Shown: positions 8,046 to 16,027 of the stretch, piece by piece
Layout: every line of letters begins with the position of its first letter
Numbering within the stretch: the stretch's first letter is position 1
Source of the DNA: Kribbella antibiotica
GTDB lineage: Bacteria; Actinomycetota; Actinomycetes; Propionibacteriales; Kribbellaceae
NCBI RefSeq assembly: GCF_004349055.1
Contig: NZ_SMKX01000076.1
Span: 1 to 38,119 of the forward strand
DNA length: 38,119 bases
Reading direction: 5' to 3'
Position numbers and translations under genes: made by a program
Notes under the pieces: model-generated
Told to the model about the DNA's origin: nothing
Seen by the model: only the letters and a program-made list of their open reading frames with translations
The model's database searches: none

Positions 8046-8978
8046 TTAGCGAGCACTGCCTGCTGTGGTGGACGGTTTCAGTTGAGTTCGGGGCGCGCGG
8101 GCCGGCGGACCGGTCACGACTCCCACGGTGTCGATCCGGGTGGGATCGACGTACGGCTTGATCGTTGCGGTGGTCCCGAGCGCACCTGCCGTCGCCGACA
8201 CCGAGGTGACGACGCCGATCGGAACCCCCGGCACATACGGCGCGTTGCCGCTGGAACCCCAGGTGACGATCCGGTCCCCCACCCGGGGCTTGGCCTTCAG
8301 GTCGACGAGCTTGTAGTCCAAGGTCCCGGCCAGTTCACCGCGACCCGAGACGAATCCGAGCGCCAACGTCGAGTTCAACCGGCCACCGACCGTCGAGTTA
8401 CGGTCGCCGATCAACAGCACGGTCGACGTCGACTGCGTGGTCCGCACCACGCGACCGACCAGGCCGCTGCCGTTGACGACCGTCATGTCGGCGCGGACGC
8501 CATCCGCCGAACCGGCATCGATCGTGACGGTGTGGTTGAAGCTCTGCAGGGCCCCGACCCCGATCACCCGCGCCGGAGTCATGGTGAACTTCGGCGCGAT
8601 CCGCAGCAGGCCGTCAAGCTCGCCGGCCCGGTTGCGGGCGTAGTCGGTGGTGTTCAGCTCTTGCTTGAGCCGGTCGTTCTCCGCTTGCAGTTTTTCATTG
8701 TCTGCCTTCAACCTATCCGTTTCCGCGAAGCGGTCCCGGAGGTTGTCCACAGGCTGCCGAGCCGAGCTCGCCGTCGACTCCAGCGGGCCGAAGACGGCCG
8801 CGGCGCCGGTCCGCAGCGGCTCCACCGGCGAACCGGCCGAACGGCGGGCGTCGAGCACGATCAGCGTGAAACAGGCGAGAATGATCAGAACCAGAATGGT
8901 CCGGCGGCGCCGGACCTCCCGCGGTACCCCGGCCGCCCGGACCAGGCCTCGCGCGGGAGTGCCGAGGTCTTTGAGCAT
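8046..8978 (-). CDS. mreC: Rod shape-determining protein MreC
   Basis: The 310-residue product has an N-terminal membrane anchor (TILVLIILACFTLIVLD), a coiled coil (ETDRLKADNEKLQAENDRLK) and the MreC beta-sheet domain. It acts outside the membrane as a scaffold that activates PBP2. I chose the ATG at 8978 (MLKDLGTPARG), two bases after the mreB stop; an upstream in-frame ATG at 9038 would overlap mreB and adds residues unlike the family. It is 17 bp from mreD. A Pro/Arg-rich tail (about the last 20 residues) is common in actinobacterial homologues. Confidence 0.93.
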   Translation of the reverse strand: MLKDLGTPARGLVRAAGVPREVRRRRTILVLIILACFTLIVLDARRSAGSPVEPLRTGAAAVFGPLESTASSARQPVDNLRDRFAETDRLKADNEKLQAENDRLKQELNTTDYARNRAGELDGLLRIAPKFTMTPARVIGVGALQSFNHTVTIDAGSADGVRADMTVVNGSGLVGRVVRTTQSTSTVLLIGDRNSTVGGRLNSTLALGFVSGRGELAGTLDYKLVDLKAKPRVGDRIVTWGSSGNAPYVPGVPIGVVTSVSATAGALGTTATIKPYVDPTRIDTVGVVTGPPARAPRTQLKPSTTAGSAR

Positions 8979-8980
8979 GG

Positions 8981-10009
8981 TCAGCGCCGGTTGTCGGTGA
9001 CGAGAATCCGGTTCAGCGTCTCGATGTTGTCGACACACTTACCGGCGCCCAGGACGACCGCGTCCAGCGGATTGTCCGCGACATGGATCGGGATCCCGGT
9101 CTCGTGCCGCAGCCGCTCGTCCATCCCCTTGAGCAGCGCGCCACCGCCGGTCAGCACGATGCCGCGGTCGACGATGTCACCGGCCAGCTCCGGCGGAGTC
9201 TTGTCCAGCGTCGCCTTGACCGCATCGACGATCGCGGTGATCGGCTCCTCGATCGCCTGCCGGATGCTCGCCGAGGAGACCTTCACGGTGCGCGGCAGAC
9301 CGGAGATCATGTCGCGGCCGCGGATCTCGCTGTCCGGCCCGTCGCTGGTCGGGAACGCCGACCCGATCGTCATCTTGATCTGCTCCGAAGTGGCCTCGCC
9401 GAGCAGCAGCGAATACTCCTTCTTGCAGTAGTTCACGACCGCCTTGTCGATGGCGTCACCGGCGACCCGGATCGACTGGCTGGTGACGATGCCGCCGAAC
9501 GAGATGACCGCGACCTCCGTCGTACCGCCGCCGATGTCGACGACCATGTTGCCGGTCGCGTCGCGGACCTCGAGGTTCGACCCGAGGGCAGCCGCCATCG
9601 GCTCCTCGATGATGTAGACCTTGCGCGCACCGGCCATGTACCCGGCGTCGCGGACGGCGCGCTGCTCGACGGCGGTGATGCCGGAGGGCACGCAAACCAC
9701 GATCCGCGGCTTGGCGAAGTACCGGCGCCGGTGCACCCGCTGGATGAAGTAGCGCAGCATCTGCTCGGCGGCGTCGAAGTCGGCGATCACGCCGTCCTTG
9801 AGCGGCCGGATCGCGGTGATGTTGCCGGGCGTCCGGCCGATCATCTTCTTCGCCTCGTGACCGAAAGCGACGGCCTCACGCGGCTCGTCGGTCCGGGTCG
9901 CGACCACGGACGGTTCGTTCAGGACGACACCACGCCCTCGCACATAAACGAGGGTGTTGGCCGTTCCGAGGTCGACCGCCATATCGCGGCCGAGCATGCT
10001 GTTCGCCAT
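8981..10009 (-). CDS. mreB: Actin-like rod shape-determining protein MreB
   Basis: The 342-residue product is a full-length MreB. It has the phosphate-1 motif DLGTANTLVYVRGRG, the phosphate-2 motif VVDIGGGTTEVAVIS, the adenosine motif GIVLTGGGALLKGMDERL, and a C-terminal half of normal length. It forms membrane-associated filaments that position the wall-synthesis complex. It is the first gene of the mreBCD-mrdA-rodA operon. In Streptomyces the locus acts chiefly in spore-wall synthesis; whether that applies here is not known. The 271-bp gap to ndk must carry its promoter; a TACGAT -10-like hexamer (minus strand, 10111-10106) is only a weak candidate. Confidence 0.97.
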   Translation of the reverse strand: MANSMLGRDMAVDLGTANTLVYVRGRGVVLNEPSVVATRTDEPREAVAFGHEAKKMIGRTPGNITAIRPLKDGVIADFDAAEQMLRYFIQRVHRRRYFAKPRIVVCVPSGITAVEQRAVRDAGYMAGARKVYIIEEPMAAALGSNLEVRDATGNMVVDIGGGTTEVAVISFGGIVTSQSIRVAGDAIDKAVVNYCKKEYSLLLGEATSEQIKMTIGSAFPTSDGPDSEIRGRDMISGLPRTVKVSSASIRQAIEEPITAIVDAVKATLDKTPPELAGDIVDRGIVLTGGGALLKGMDERLRHETGIPIHVADNPLDAVVLGAGKCVDNIETLNRILVTDNRR

Positions 10010-10174
10010 CTCGGGGGCCCTCCAACTGCTCGGGTCCGGGAATCTCAGGCTAAGCGCGGACCCAGCGCCACCCAGGGACCGACACGACCCGTCTGCCCAG
10101 CACGCATCGTATCTGCTTCCTCACTCCCCGACCGCCACCGGGTCGAAGCACCTCACCCTTGTGCACCAACGCCA

Positions 10175-10232
10175 TCTTCGAGAACCCACCAACCATTCCG
10201 CAGGCGGAAAAACGGTTGGTGGGCACACAAAG
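10175..10232. repeat. Diverged relative of the 57-bp repeat, between ndk and mreB
   Basis: The 58-bp segment aligns with repeat copy 1. Its left half GAGAACCCACCAACCAT matches GAGCACCCACCAGCCAT with two changes, and its right half GCAGGCGGAAA...TGGTGGG matches copy 4. The outer ends are eroded. It has the strongest inner pairing of the family (CCCACCAACC with GGTTGGTGGG). It sits in the ndk-mreB intergenic region, where it may have been recruited as a terminator. Confidence 0.45.
10185..10223 (-). terminator. Two-tier hairpin downstream of ndk
   Basis: CCCACCAACC (10185-10194) pairs perfectly with GGTTGGTGGG (10214-10223), and inside it TTCCGC pairs with GCGGAA. It lies about 58 nt past the ndk stop (10281) and well upstream of mreB, so it can end the folC-ndk transcript and insulate mreB. 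It coincides with the diverged copy of the 57-bp repeat. Confidence 0.5.
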
Positions 10233-10280
10233 TCGCAGTACGGACGCCTGCGACGACGAGCTCGACCGGCCATCGGAGAA

Positions 10281-10691
10281 CTACGGGAGGTCGGGGAACC
10301 AGATCTTGATCTCGCGGTCGGCGGACTCCGGGGAGTCGGAGCCGTGGACCAGGTTCTCGCGGTTGGACAGCGAGAGGTCGCCGCGGATGGTGCCAGGGAG
10401 GGCCTTGCGGCCGTCGGTGGCGCCGTTCAGGGCGCGGACGACCTCGATCGCCTCGTCGCCCTCGAGGACGACGGCGACGAGCGGGCCGCTGGTGACGAAG
10501 GCGCGCAGCGGCGGGTAGAAGTCCCGCTCGACGTGCTCGGCGTAGTGCTGGTCGGCGGTCTCACCGTCGATGGTGCGGAACTCCAGGGCGACGATCGACA
10601 GCCCCTTCGACTCGAACCGGCCGAGGACCTCGCCGACCAGCCCGCGGCGTACCGTGTCGGGCTTGAGCAGGACCAGGGTGCGCTGCGACAT
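10281..10691 (-). CDS. ndk: Nucleoside diphosphate kinase
   Basis: The 136-residue enzyme transfers the gamma-phosphate of ATP to other nucleoside diphosphates through a phosphohistidine. The catalytic histidine is H116 in the canonical NLVHGSDSPESA motif. Substrate-binding residues K10 (LLKPD) and the arginines in the TIRGDL region are present. Length and N terminus (MSQRTLVLLKPDTVRRGLVGEV) are standard. It is downstream of folC and the DUF4233 gene on the same strand, in the usual actinobacterial order. Confidence 0.97.
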   Translation of the reverse strand: MSQRTLVLLKPDTVRRGLVGEVLGRFESKGLSIVALEFRTIDGETADQHYAEHVERDFYPPLRAFVTSGPLVAVVLEGDEAIEVVRALNGATDGRKALPGTIRGDLSLSNRENLVHGSDSPESADREIKIWFPDLP

Positions 10692-10745
10692 CGTTGACTC
10701 TCTCTCGAAGTAGGCGGGGCGGCAGAGCTTACCTGCTGACTGTTT

Positions 10746-11081
10746 TCAGGCCTGCTGAGCGGCCTGAGCTTTCTTGGCTTCCTCGATGCGGCGGCCGAGC
10801 ACGATGGCCGCGATCCAGAAGGCTGCGAAGGCAGCGCCCAGCACGAACATGACCGGTACGACGAAGCCCAGGCCGACGGCGCCGACCTGGACGGCGGAGC
10901 CGAGGATGTAGCCGGTCTGGTTCCGCAGCAGGCCGGCCGACAGGATCGCCAGTACGGCGAGTCCGAGGCAGACCGAGAGTGCGACGGCCGGGCGGACATC
11001 GGCGATCGAGATCATCACCGGGGTGACGAGCGCGAGCAGGAGCGCCTCGAAGGCGAGCACGATCGACGCGAGTGACCTCAC
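10746..11081 (-). CDS. DUF4233 membrane protein
   Basis: The 111-residue protein has four predicted membrane segments (about 5-25, 30-48, 55-75 and 80-98) and a charged, Ala/Gln-rich C-terminal tail. Size, hydrophobicity and position between folC and ndk match the DUF4233 family, which is conserved in actinobacteria with unknown function. The start is GTG at 11081, inside a four-base GTGA overlap with the folC stop, so translation is coupled to folC. The family call is partly based on context. Confidence 0.85.
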   Translation of the reverse strand: MRSLASIVLAFEALLLALVTPVMISIADVRPAVALSVCLGLAVLAILSAGLLRNQTGYILGSAVQVGAVGLGFVVPVMFVLGAAFAAFWIAAIVLGRRIEEAKKAQAAQQA

Positions 11082-12487
11082 TCCTCATCACCGTTGTCGG
11101 CGTCGGTAGCGTCGGAGTACCCGGGGAGCGGGTCGGCCTCCTTGGGCTTGCGGACCAGCAAGGTGCGGGCCTCGCCAGCGGTGACGACCGAGCCGGTGAT
11201 CAGGACGCCACCGGAGCCCATGGCGATCGAGCCTTCCTCGGCCAGCCGAATCGCGTCGTCGATGGCGTCGATCAGGTGCGGGCGGACCAGCACCCGGTCC
11301 TCGCCGAAGATCTCCATCGCCAGCTCGCCGAGCTCCTCGGCCGGCATCGACCGGTCCAGGAAGCTGTTCCGGGTGCAGATGACCGTTTCCATGATCGGCT
11401 CGTACGCCTCGAGCAGGCCGTAGACGTCCTTGTCCTTCATACAACCCAGTACGCCGATCAGCGGCTGGAAGGCGAAGGCCTCGGAGACCGCTGCGACCGA
11501 CGCCTGGGCGCCGTGCGGGTTGTGAGCGGCGTCGATGAGGATCGTCGGGCTGGTCCGGACGACCTCGAGGCGGCCGGGGCTGGTGACCTCGGCGAACCCG
11601 GCCTGCAGCAGCTCGGTGGTGACGCGGCCTTCGGCCTCCTCGCTCGCACCGAACAGCGCTTCGACGGCCGCGACCGCGGTGGAGGCGTTGTGCGCCTGGT
11701 ACTCACCGTGCAGCGGCAAGAAGATGTCGTCGTACTCGCCGCCGAGGCCTTTGAGCGAGATCAGCTGACCGCCGACTGCGACCGAGCGGCTGACGACACC
11801 GAACTCGAGACCTTCCCGGACGATCGACGAGCCGGCCTGGGCCGCCTTGGCCATCAGCACCTCGAGGACGTCCATGCTCTGCTGCGAGACGACCGTCGTA
11901 CTGCCGGACTTGATGATGCCGGACTTGTCGCGGGCGATCGTGACCGGATCCGCGCCGAGGATGTGCGCGTGGTCGACCGCGACCGGGGTGATCACCGCGA
12001 CGGTCCCGTCGGCGACGTTCGTCGAGTCCCAGGTCCCGCCGAGGCCGACCTCGATGATCGCCACGTCGACCGGGGCGTCCGCGAACGCGGCGAACGCCAT
12101 CCCGGTGATGGCCTCGAAGAACGAGAGCGGGTGCTCCTGCTCGGCGTCGACCACGTCGAGGTACGGCTCGATCTCGACGTACGTCTCGACGAAGCGCTCC
12201 TCGCTGATCGGCTCGCCGTTCAGCGTGATCCGCTCCCGGACCGACTCCAGATGCGGGCTGGTGAAGCGCCCGGTCCGCAGACCGGCCTCCCGCAGCAGTG
12301 AGTCGATCATCCGGGCCGTGGAGGTCTTGCCGTTGGTCCCGGTCAGGTGCACGACCGGGTACGACTTCTGCGGATCGCCGAGCAGCTCGACGAGCCGCTG
12401 GACCCGATCCAGCGTGGGGTCGATCTTCTGCTCCGGCCAGCGGGCCTGGAGCCGTGCCGATACCTCGGCGTAGGAGAGGTCACTCAT
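11078..12487 (-). CDS. folC: Folylpolyglutamate / dihydrofolate synthase FolC
   Basis: The 469-residue Mur-ligase-like enzyme adds glutamate to folates and, in bifunctional members, makes dihydrofolate from dihydropteroate. The ATP-binding loop GTNGKTS is at residues 50-56. Other family marks are SPHLESVRERI and DAAHNPHGAQA, the latter in the C-terminal glutamate-ligase domain. The length is normal for actinobacterial FolC. The ATG at 12487 fits the conserved N terminus. It is divergent from valS, with 72 bp between starts; in Streptomyces and relatives valS normally precedes folC on the same strand, so the orientation here is unusual. Confidence 0.95.
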   Translation of the reverse strand: MSDLSYAEVSARLQARWPEQKIDPTLDRVQRLVELLGDPQKSYPVVHLTGTNGKTSTARMIDSLLREAGLRTGRFTSPHLESVRERITLNGEPISEERFVETYVEIEPYLDVVDAEQEHPLSFFEAITGMAFAAFADAPVDVAIIEVGLGGTWDSTNVADGTVAVITPVAVDHAHILGADPVTIARDKSGIIKSGSTTVVSQQSMDVLEVLMAKAAQAGSSIVREGLEFGVVSRSVAVGGQLISLKGLGGEYDDIFLPLHGEYQAHNASTAVAAVEALFGASEEAEGRVTTELLQAGFAEVTSPGRLEVVRTSPTILIDAAHNPHGAQASVAAVSEAFAFQPLIGVLGCMKDKDVYGLLEAYEPIMETVICTRNSFLDRSMPAEELGELAMEIFGEDRVLVRPHLIDAIDDAIRLAEEGSIAMGSGGVLITGSVVTAGEARTLLVRKPKEADPLPGYSDATDADNGDEE

Positions 12488-12546
12488 CAGAGGGCCAGTC
12501 TAGGAGGCCTGTGGATAAACCGTTCGGAGCACCCCTTGACAACCAC

Positions 12547-12552
12547 TAGGAT
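12547..12552 (+). promoter_or_regulatory. Candidate -10 element of valS (possibly leaderless)
   Basis: TAGGAT, a common actinobacterial -10 form, ends 7 nt before the valS ATG at 12560. The start of transcription would fall on or next to the start codon, giving a leaderless mRNA. No AGGAGG-like site precedes the ATG, which agrees. TTGACA at 12536-12541 is only 5 nt upstream and too close to serve as its -35. No T-box leader fits in the 72-bp gap. Confidence 0.3.
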
Positions 12553-12559
12553 TGTGAGC

Positions 12560-15100
12560 ATGAGTGAAACGTCCCGCGTTCCTGAAAAGCCCACCCTCGA
12601 AGGCCTCGAGGAGAAGTGGGCTGCGGTATGGAAGGAGCAGCAGACCTACGCCTTCGACCGGACGGCCGAGCGCGCGGATGTCTTCTCCATCGACACCCCG
12701 CCGCCGACGGTCTCGGGGTCGCTGCATGTCGGGCACATCTTCAGCTACACCCACACCGACCTGATCGCGCGCTTCCAGCGGATGCGCGGCAAGTCGGTCT
12801 TCTACCCGATCGGGTGGGACGACAACGGGCTGCCGACCGAGCGCCGGGTCCAGAACTACTACGGCGTCAAGTGCGACCCGACGCTGCCGTACGACGCGGA
12901 CTTCACGCCGCCGGAGAAGCCGGACGCGAAGAAGCAGATCCCGATCTCGCGGCAGAACTTCGTCGACCTGTGCGGTGAGCTCACGCATATCGACGAGCAG
13001 GCGTTCGAGGCGATGTGGCGCCAGGTCGGCCTGAGCGTCGACTGGAACTACCTCTACACGACCATCTCCGAGGACTCCCGGCGGACGTCGCAGCGCGCAT
13101 TCCTGCGCAACTTCGCCCGCGGCGAGGCGTACTTGTCCGAGGCACCGACGCTGTGGGACGTCACGTTCCAGACCGCGGTCGCGCAGGCCGAGCTCGAGGC
13201 GCGCGACTACCCGGGTGCCTACCACCGGGTCGCGTTCCACGGCGCCGATGGCCCGATCTACATCGAGACCACGCGCCCGGAGCTGCTCCCGGCCTGTGTC
13301 GCGCTGATCGCCCACCCTGACGACGACCGCTACAAGGCGCTGTTCGGGACGACGGTCAAGAGCCCGCTGTTCGGCGTCGACATCCCGGTCCTGGCCCACG
13401 AGGCCGCCGAGATGGACAAGGGCGCCGGCATCGCGATGTGCTGCACCTTCGGCGACCTCACCGACGTCACCTGGTGGCGCGAGCTGCAGCTGCCGGTCCG
13501 CACGGTCATCGGCCGCGACGGCCGCATCCTGCGGGACACGCCTGCCTGGCTTGAAGGTTCTGAGCTGTATGGCGAGCTGGCCGGCAAGACGACGTTCTCC
13601 GCGCGGGAGCTGATCGTCGGCAAGCTGCGCGAGAACGGCGACCTGGACGGCGAGCCGAAGAAGACCGAGCGGAAGGCGAACTTCTTCGAGAAGGGCGACA
13701 AGCCGCTCGAGATCGTCTCCACCCGGCAGTGGTACATCACCAACGGTGGTCGCAGCGCGGATCTGAAGGCCGAGTTCCTCGAGCGCGGTGACGAGCTGGG
13801 CTGGGTCCCGGAGCACATGAAGCACCGGTACATGAACTGGGTCGACGGGCTGAACGGTGACTGGCTGGTCTCCCGGCAGCGCTTCTTCGGCGTCCCGTTC
13901 CCGGTCTGGTATCCGATCGACGCCGACGGCGAGGTCGACTACGACCACCCGCTGATGCCGGCCGAGGCCGAGTTGCCGATCGACCCGACCTCGCAGGCAC
14001 CGCGCGGGTTCGACGAGTCCCAGCGTGGCAAGCCCGGTGGGTTCCAGGCCGACCCCGATGTGATGGACACCTGGGCGACCTCGTCGCTCACCCCGCACAT
14101 CGCGTGCGGCTGGGAGCGGGACAACGACCTGTTCCAGCGGACCTTCCCGATGGACCTGAACACGCACGCGCACGAGATCATCCGCACCTGGCTGTTCTCC
14201 CGCGTCGTCCGGGCCCACTTCGAGAACGGCACGCTGCCGTGGGCGCGCTCGATGATCTCCGGTTTCGTCGTCGACCCGGACCGCAAGAAGATGTCGAAGT
14301 CCAAGGGCAACGCGGTCGTCCCATCGGAGATCCTGGAGAAGTTCGGGACCGACGCGGTGCGCTGGCGGGCGGCGATGGCCCGGCCGGGGATGGACTCCCC
14401 GTTCGACGAGTCGCAGATGAAGGTCGGTCGCCGGCTGGCGATCAAGGTTCTGAACGCTTCGAAGTTCGTGCTGTCGTTCGGTGCGACGACTGTTGACACG
14501 GCTGCGGTGACGGAGCCGGTCGACTTGGCCATGCTGCAGCGGCTGCAGTCGGTTGTCACCGATGCGACGGCTGCCTTCGAGCGGTTCGACTACACCGGTG
14601 CGCTGGAGGTTTCGGAGCGGTTCTTCTGGACCTTCTGCGACGACTACGTCGAGCTCGTCAAGGAGCGCGCGTACGGCGGTCAGGGCGACGCCCCTGCGTC
14701 GTCGGCCAAAGCGGCTCTCGCGGTCGCCTTGTCGGTTCAGCTGCGACTGCTCGCGCCGTACCTGCCGTTTGCGACCGAAGAGGTCTGGTCGTGGTGGCAG
14801 GAAGGCTCAATCCACAAGGCGTCCTGGCCGACGCCGGAGGCCGACCTCGCGGTGGCGGAGCAGGAGGCTGAGGTTCTGGACGCGGTGTCCGAGGTCCTGG
14901 CCGGGATCCGTGGCGCGAAGTCCGAGGCCCAGGTCTCGATGAAGACCGAGGTCAGCAAGGTCGAGGTCAGCGGGCCGGCAGCGCGGTTGGCGCTGGCCGA
15001 GCGCGCCGAGCCGGACCTGCGGGCAGCCGGCCGGATCACCGGCGAGATCGTCTGGAATGCCGAGGAGACCGACGCCGTCAGCGTCGTCGCTACGCTCTGA
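12560..15100 (+). CDS. valS: Valine--tRNA ligase, archaeal/rickettsial-like type
   Basis: The 846-residue class I synthetase has the HIGH-type motif HVGH at 56-59 and KMSKS at 577-581 (KKMSKSKGN), with a CP1 editing domain between them. It attaches valine to tRNA-Val. The active-site region PPPTVSGSLHVGH...GWDDNGLPTERR and later runs TRPELLPACVA and MCCTFGDLTDVTWW match what I remember of the archaeal-type ValRS known in Rickettsiales. The usual bacterial type instead has PPPNVTGSLHLGHA and a MDHAGIATQ segment. The C-terminal coiled-coil arm of the bacterial form appears short or absent. I chose the ATG at 12560 (MSETSRVPEKPTLEG); GTG at 12554 is a near alternative. Upstream in-frame extension overlaps folC and is not family-like. 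The gene is inverted relative to the usual clpX-valS-folC order. Confidence 0.93.
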   Translation: MSETSRVPEKPTLEGLEEKWAAVWKEQQTYAFDRTAERADVFSIDTPPPTVSGSLHVGHIFSYTHTDLIARFQRMRGKSVFYPIGWDDNGLPTERRVQNYYGVKCDPTLPYDADFTPPEKPDAKKQIPISRQNFVDLCGELTHIDEQAFEAMWRQVGLSVDWNYLYTTISEDSRRTSQRAFLRNFARGEAYLSEAPTLWDVTFQTAVAQAELEARDYPGAYHRVAFHGADGPIYIETTRPELLPACVALIAHPDDDRYKALFGTTVKSPLFGVDIPVLAHEAAEMDKGAGIAMCCTFGDLTDVTWWRELQLPVRTVIGRDGRILRDTPAWLEGSELYGELAGKTTFSARELIVGKLRENGDLDGEPKKTERKANFFEKGDKPLEIVSTRQWYITNGGRSADLKAEFLERGDELGWVPEHMKHRYMNWVDGLNGDWLVSRQRFFGVPFPVWYPIDADGEVDYDHPLMPAEAELPIDPTSQAPRGFDESQRGKPGGFQADPDVMDTWATSSLTPHIACGWERDNDLFQRTFPMDLNTHAHEIIRTWLFSRVVRAHFENGTLPWARSMISGFVVDPDRKKMSKSKGNAVVPSEILEKFGTDAVRWRAAMARPGMDSPFDESQMKVGRRLAIKVLNASKFVLSFGATTVDTAAVTEPVDLAMLQRLQSVVTDATAAFERFDYTGALEVSERFFWTFCDDYVELVKERAYGGQGDAPASSAKAALAVALSVQLRLLAPYLPFATEEVWSWWQEGSIHKASWPTPEADLAVAEQEAEVLDAVSEVLAGIRGAKSEAQVSMKTEVSKVEVSGPAARLALAERAEPDLRAAGRITGEIVWNAEETDAVSVVATL

Positions 15101-15112
15101 AATAATCCGTTG

Positions 15113-15145
15113 AGTGCCCGTCGCCCCACCGGGGAGGCGGGCACT
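15113..15145 (+). terminator. Hairpin terminator of valS
   Basis: AGTGCCCG (15113-15120) pairs with CGGGCACT (15138-15145), and inside it GCCCC pairs with GGGG around an ACC loop. It starts 12 nt past the valS stop. It separates valS from the membrane protein gene at 15240. Confidence 0.65.
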
Positions 15146-15239
15146 ACGCGTTTGAAGTGAACGACTACGCTGCGGAACGAGGTTGTCCGGTCCGCCACCA
15201 TCGGCCTCGACCCCGTGTCAGCGCACCATAGGAGCCCTC

Positions 15240-16004
15240 ATGACCGACCCCACCCCGAGCGATTCCGCCGCCCCCAAGGGACAGCCGGAGTCCCCGGAGT
15301 CCGGTGCGGAAAAGACCGCTCCCCCTGCTGGCGCAACCGCCGTACCGGCTGCTCCGGCGGCCGCTGACGCACTCCCGAAGGCCGAGCCGACAGCCGACAG
15401 GGCAGTCGCGGACGCCAAGGCGACCACCCCGGCGAAGCCGGCCGAGCCCGGTGATGCGGCTGCTGGGGAGAAGAAGGTTCGGTTCTATCGGCGAGGGCCG
15501 TTCGTGACGGTGGCCGGGGCATTTGTAGTGCTGCTGGCCTTGGCTCTGCTGGGGTACGTGTGGGGTCTGGGTCCGTTGAACCGGCTGAACACGAATCGTG
15601 GGATCACGCCGCCGGCGAAGTTGGCGGGGCTGGATCGGATCACCGATGCGGACATTCGTAATCAGCTGCAGCTGGACCAGACCAAGCAGGCGTTGAGCCG
15701 GATCAACAACGGTAAGCAGGCGACGGTCGAGGCGTACGGGAATCTCGACGGCAACCGGCTGTTCGTGGTGATCGCGTTGCGGGGCAAGGTCGATATCGCC
15801 AAGACGGTGGCGGACTCGGGTGCGTCGCCGGACAAGGTGAAGACGATCGGTCAGGCGACCTGTGTCGAGACGACCGGCAACCTGCCGACACAGTGCTACC
15901 GCGGTTCGAACACGCTGACCGTGATCGCGCAGTCGGCCAACGAAGGCGTCACCGTCGACCAGGTCGCTCCGGTGGCTGTTGAGGCCTTCCATGCAATGAA
16001 ATAG
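15240..16004 (+). CDS. Single-pass membrane protein with Ala/Pro-rich N-terminal tail
   Basis: I do not recognise this 254-residue protein. Residues 1-80 are a low-complexity Pro/Ala/Glu/Lys-rich, presumably cytoplasmic region. One membrane segment follows (about 88-109, after the basic KKVRFYRRG), then an extracytoplasmic domain of about 140 residues. That domain contains a predicted Cys pair (ATCVET...TQCYRG) that could form a disulfide. The start at 15240 has a good Shine-Dalgarno AGGAG five bases upstream; a longer frame from 15183 lacks one. It sits between the valS terminator and the convergent AEC transporter. Its stop lies inside the first unit of an 18-bp tandem duplication. Confidence 0.75.
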   Translation: MTDPTPSDSAAPKGQPESPESGAEKTAPPAGATAVPAAPAAADALPKAEPTADRAVADAKATTPAKPAEPGDAAAGEKKVRFYRRGPFVTVAGAFVVLLALALLGYVWGLGPLNRLNTNRGITPPAKLAGLDRITDADIRNQLQLDQTKQALSRINNGKQATVEAYGNLDGNRLFVVIALRGKVDIAKTVADSGASPDKVKTIGQATCVETTGNLPTQCYRGSNTLTVIAQSANEGVTVDQVAPVAVEAFHAMK

Positions 16005-16027
16005 CGTCACGCAATGAAATAGCGTCA
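15993..16027. repeat. 18-bp tandem duplication spanning convergent stop codons
   Basis: GCAATGAAATAGCGTCAC at 15993-16010 is followed directly by a second copy at 16011-16027 that is identical over 17 bases. The first unit carries the TAG of the membrane-protein gene (16002-16004). The second carries the TGA of the transporter gene on the other strand (TCA at 16025-16027). Because 18 is a multiple of three, neither frame was broken. Confidence 0.85.

Noticed and set aside
12488..12559. T-box leader upstream of valS
   Set aside because: Only 72 bp separate folC and valS starts, no T-box sequence or antiterminator was found, and the start looks leaderless.
12347..12559. N-terminal extension of valS back to 12347
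   Set aside because: The extra 71 codons overlap folC, are not synthetase-like, and a good ATG exists at 12560.
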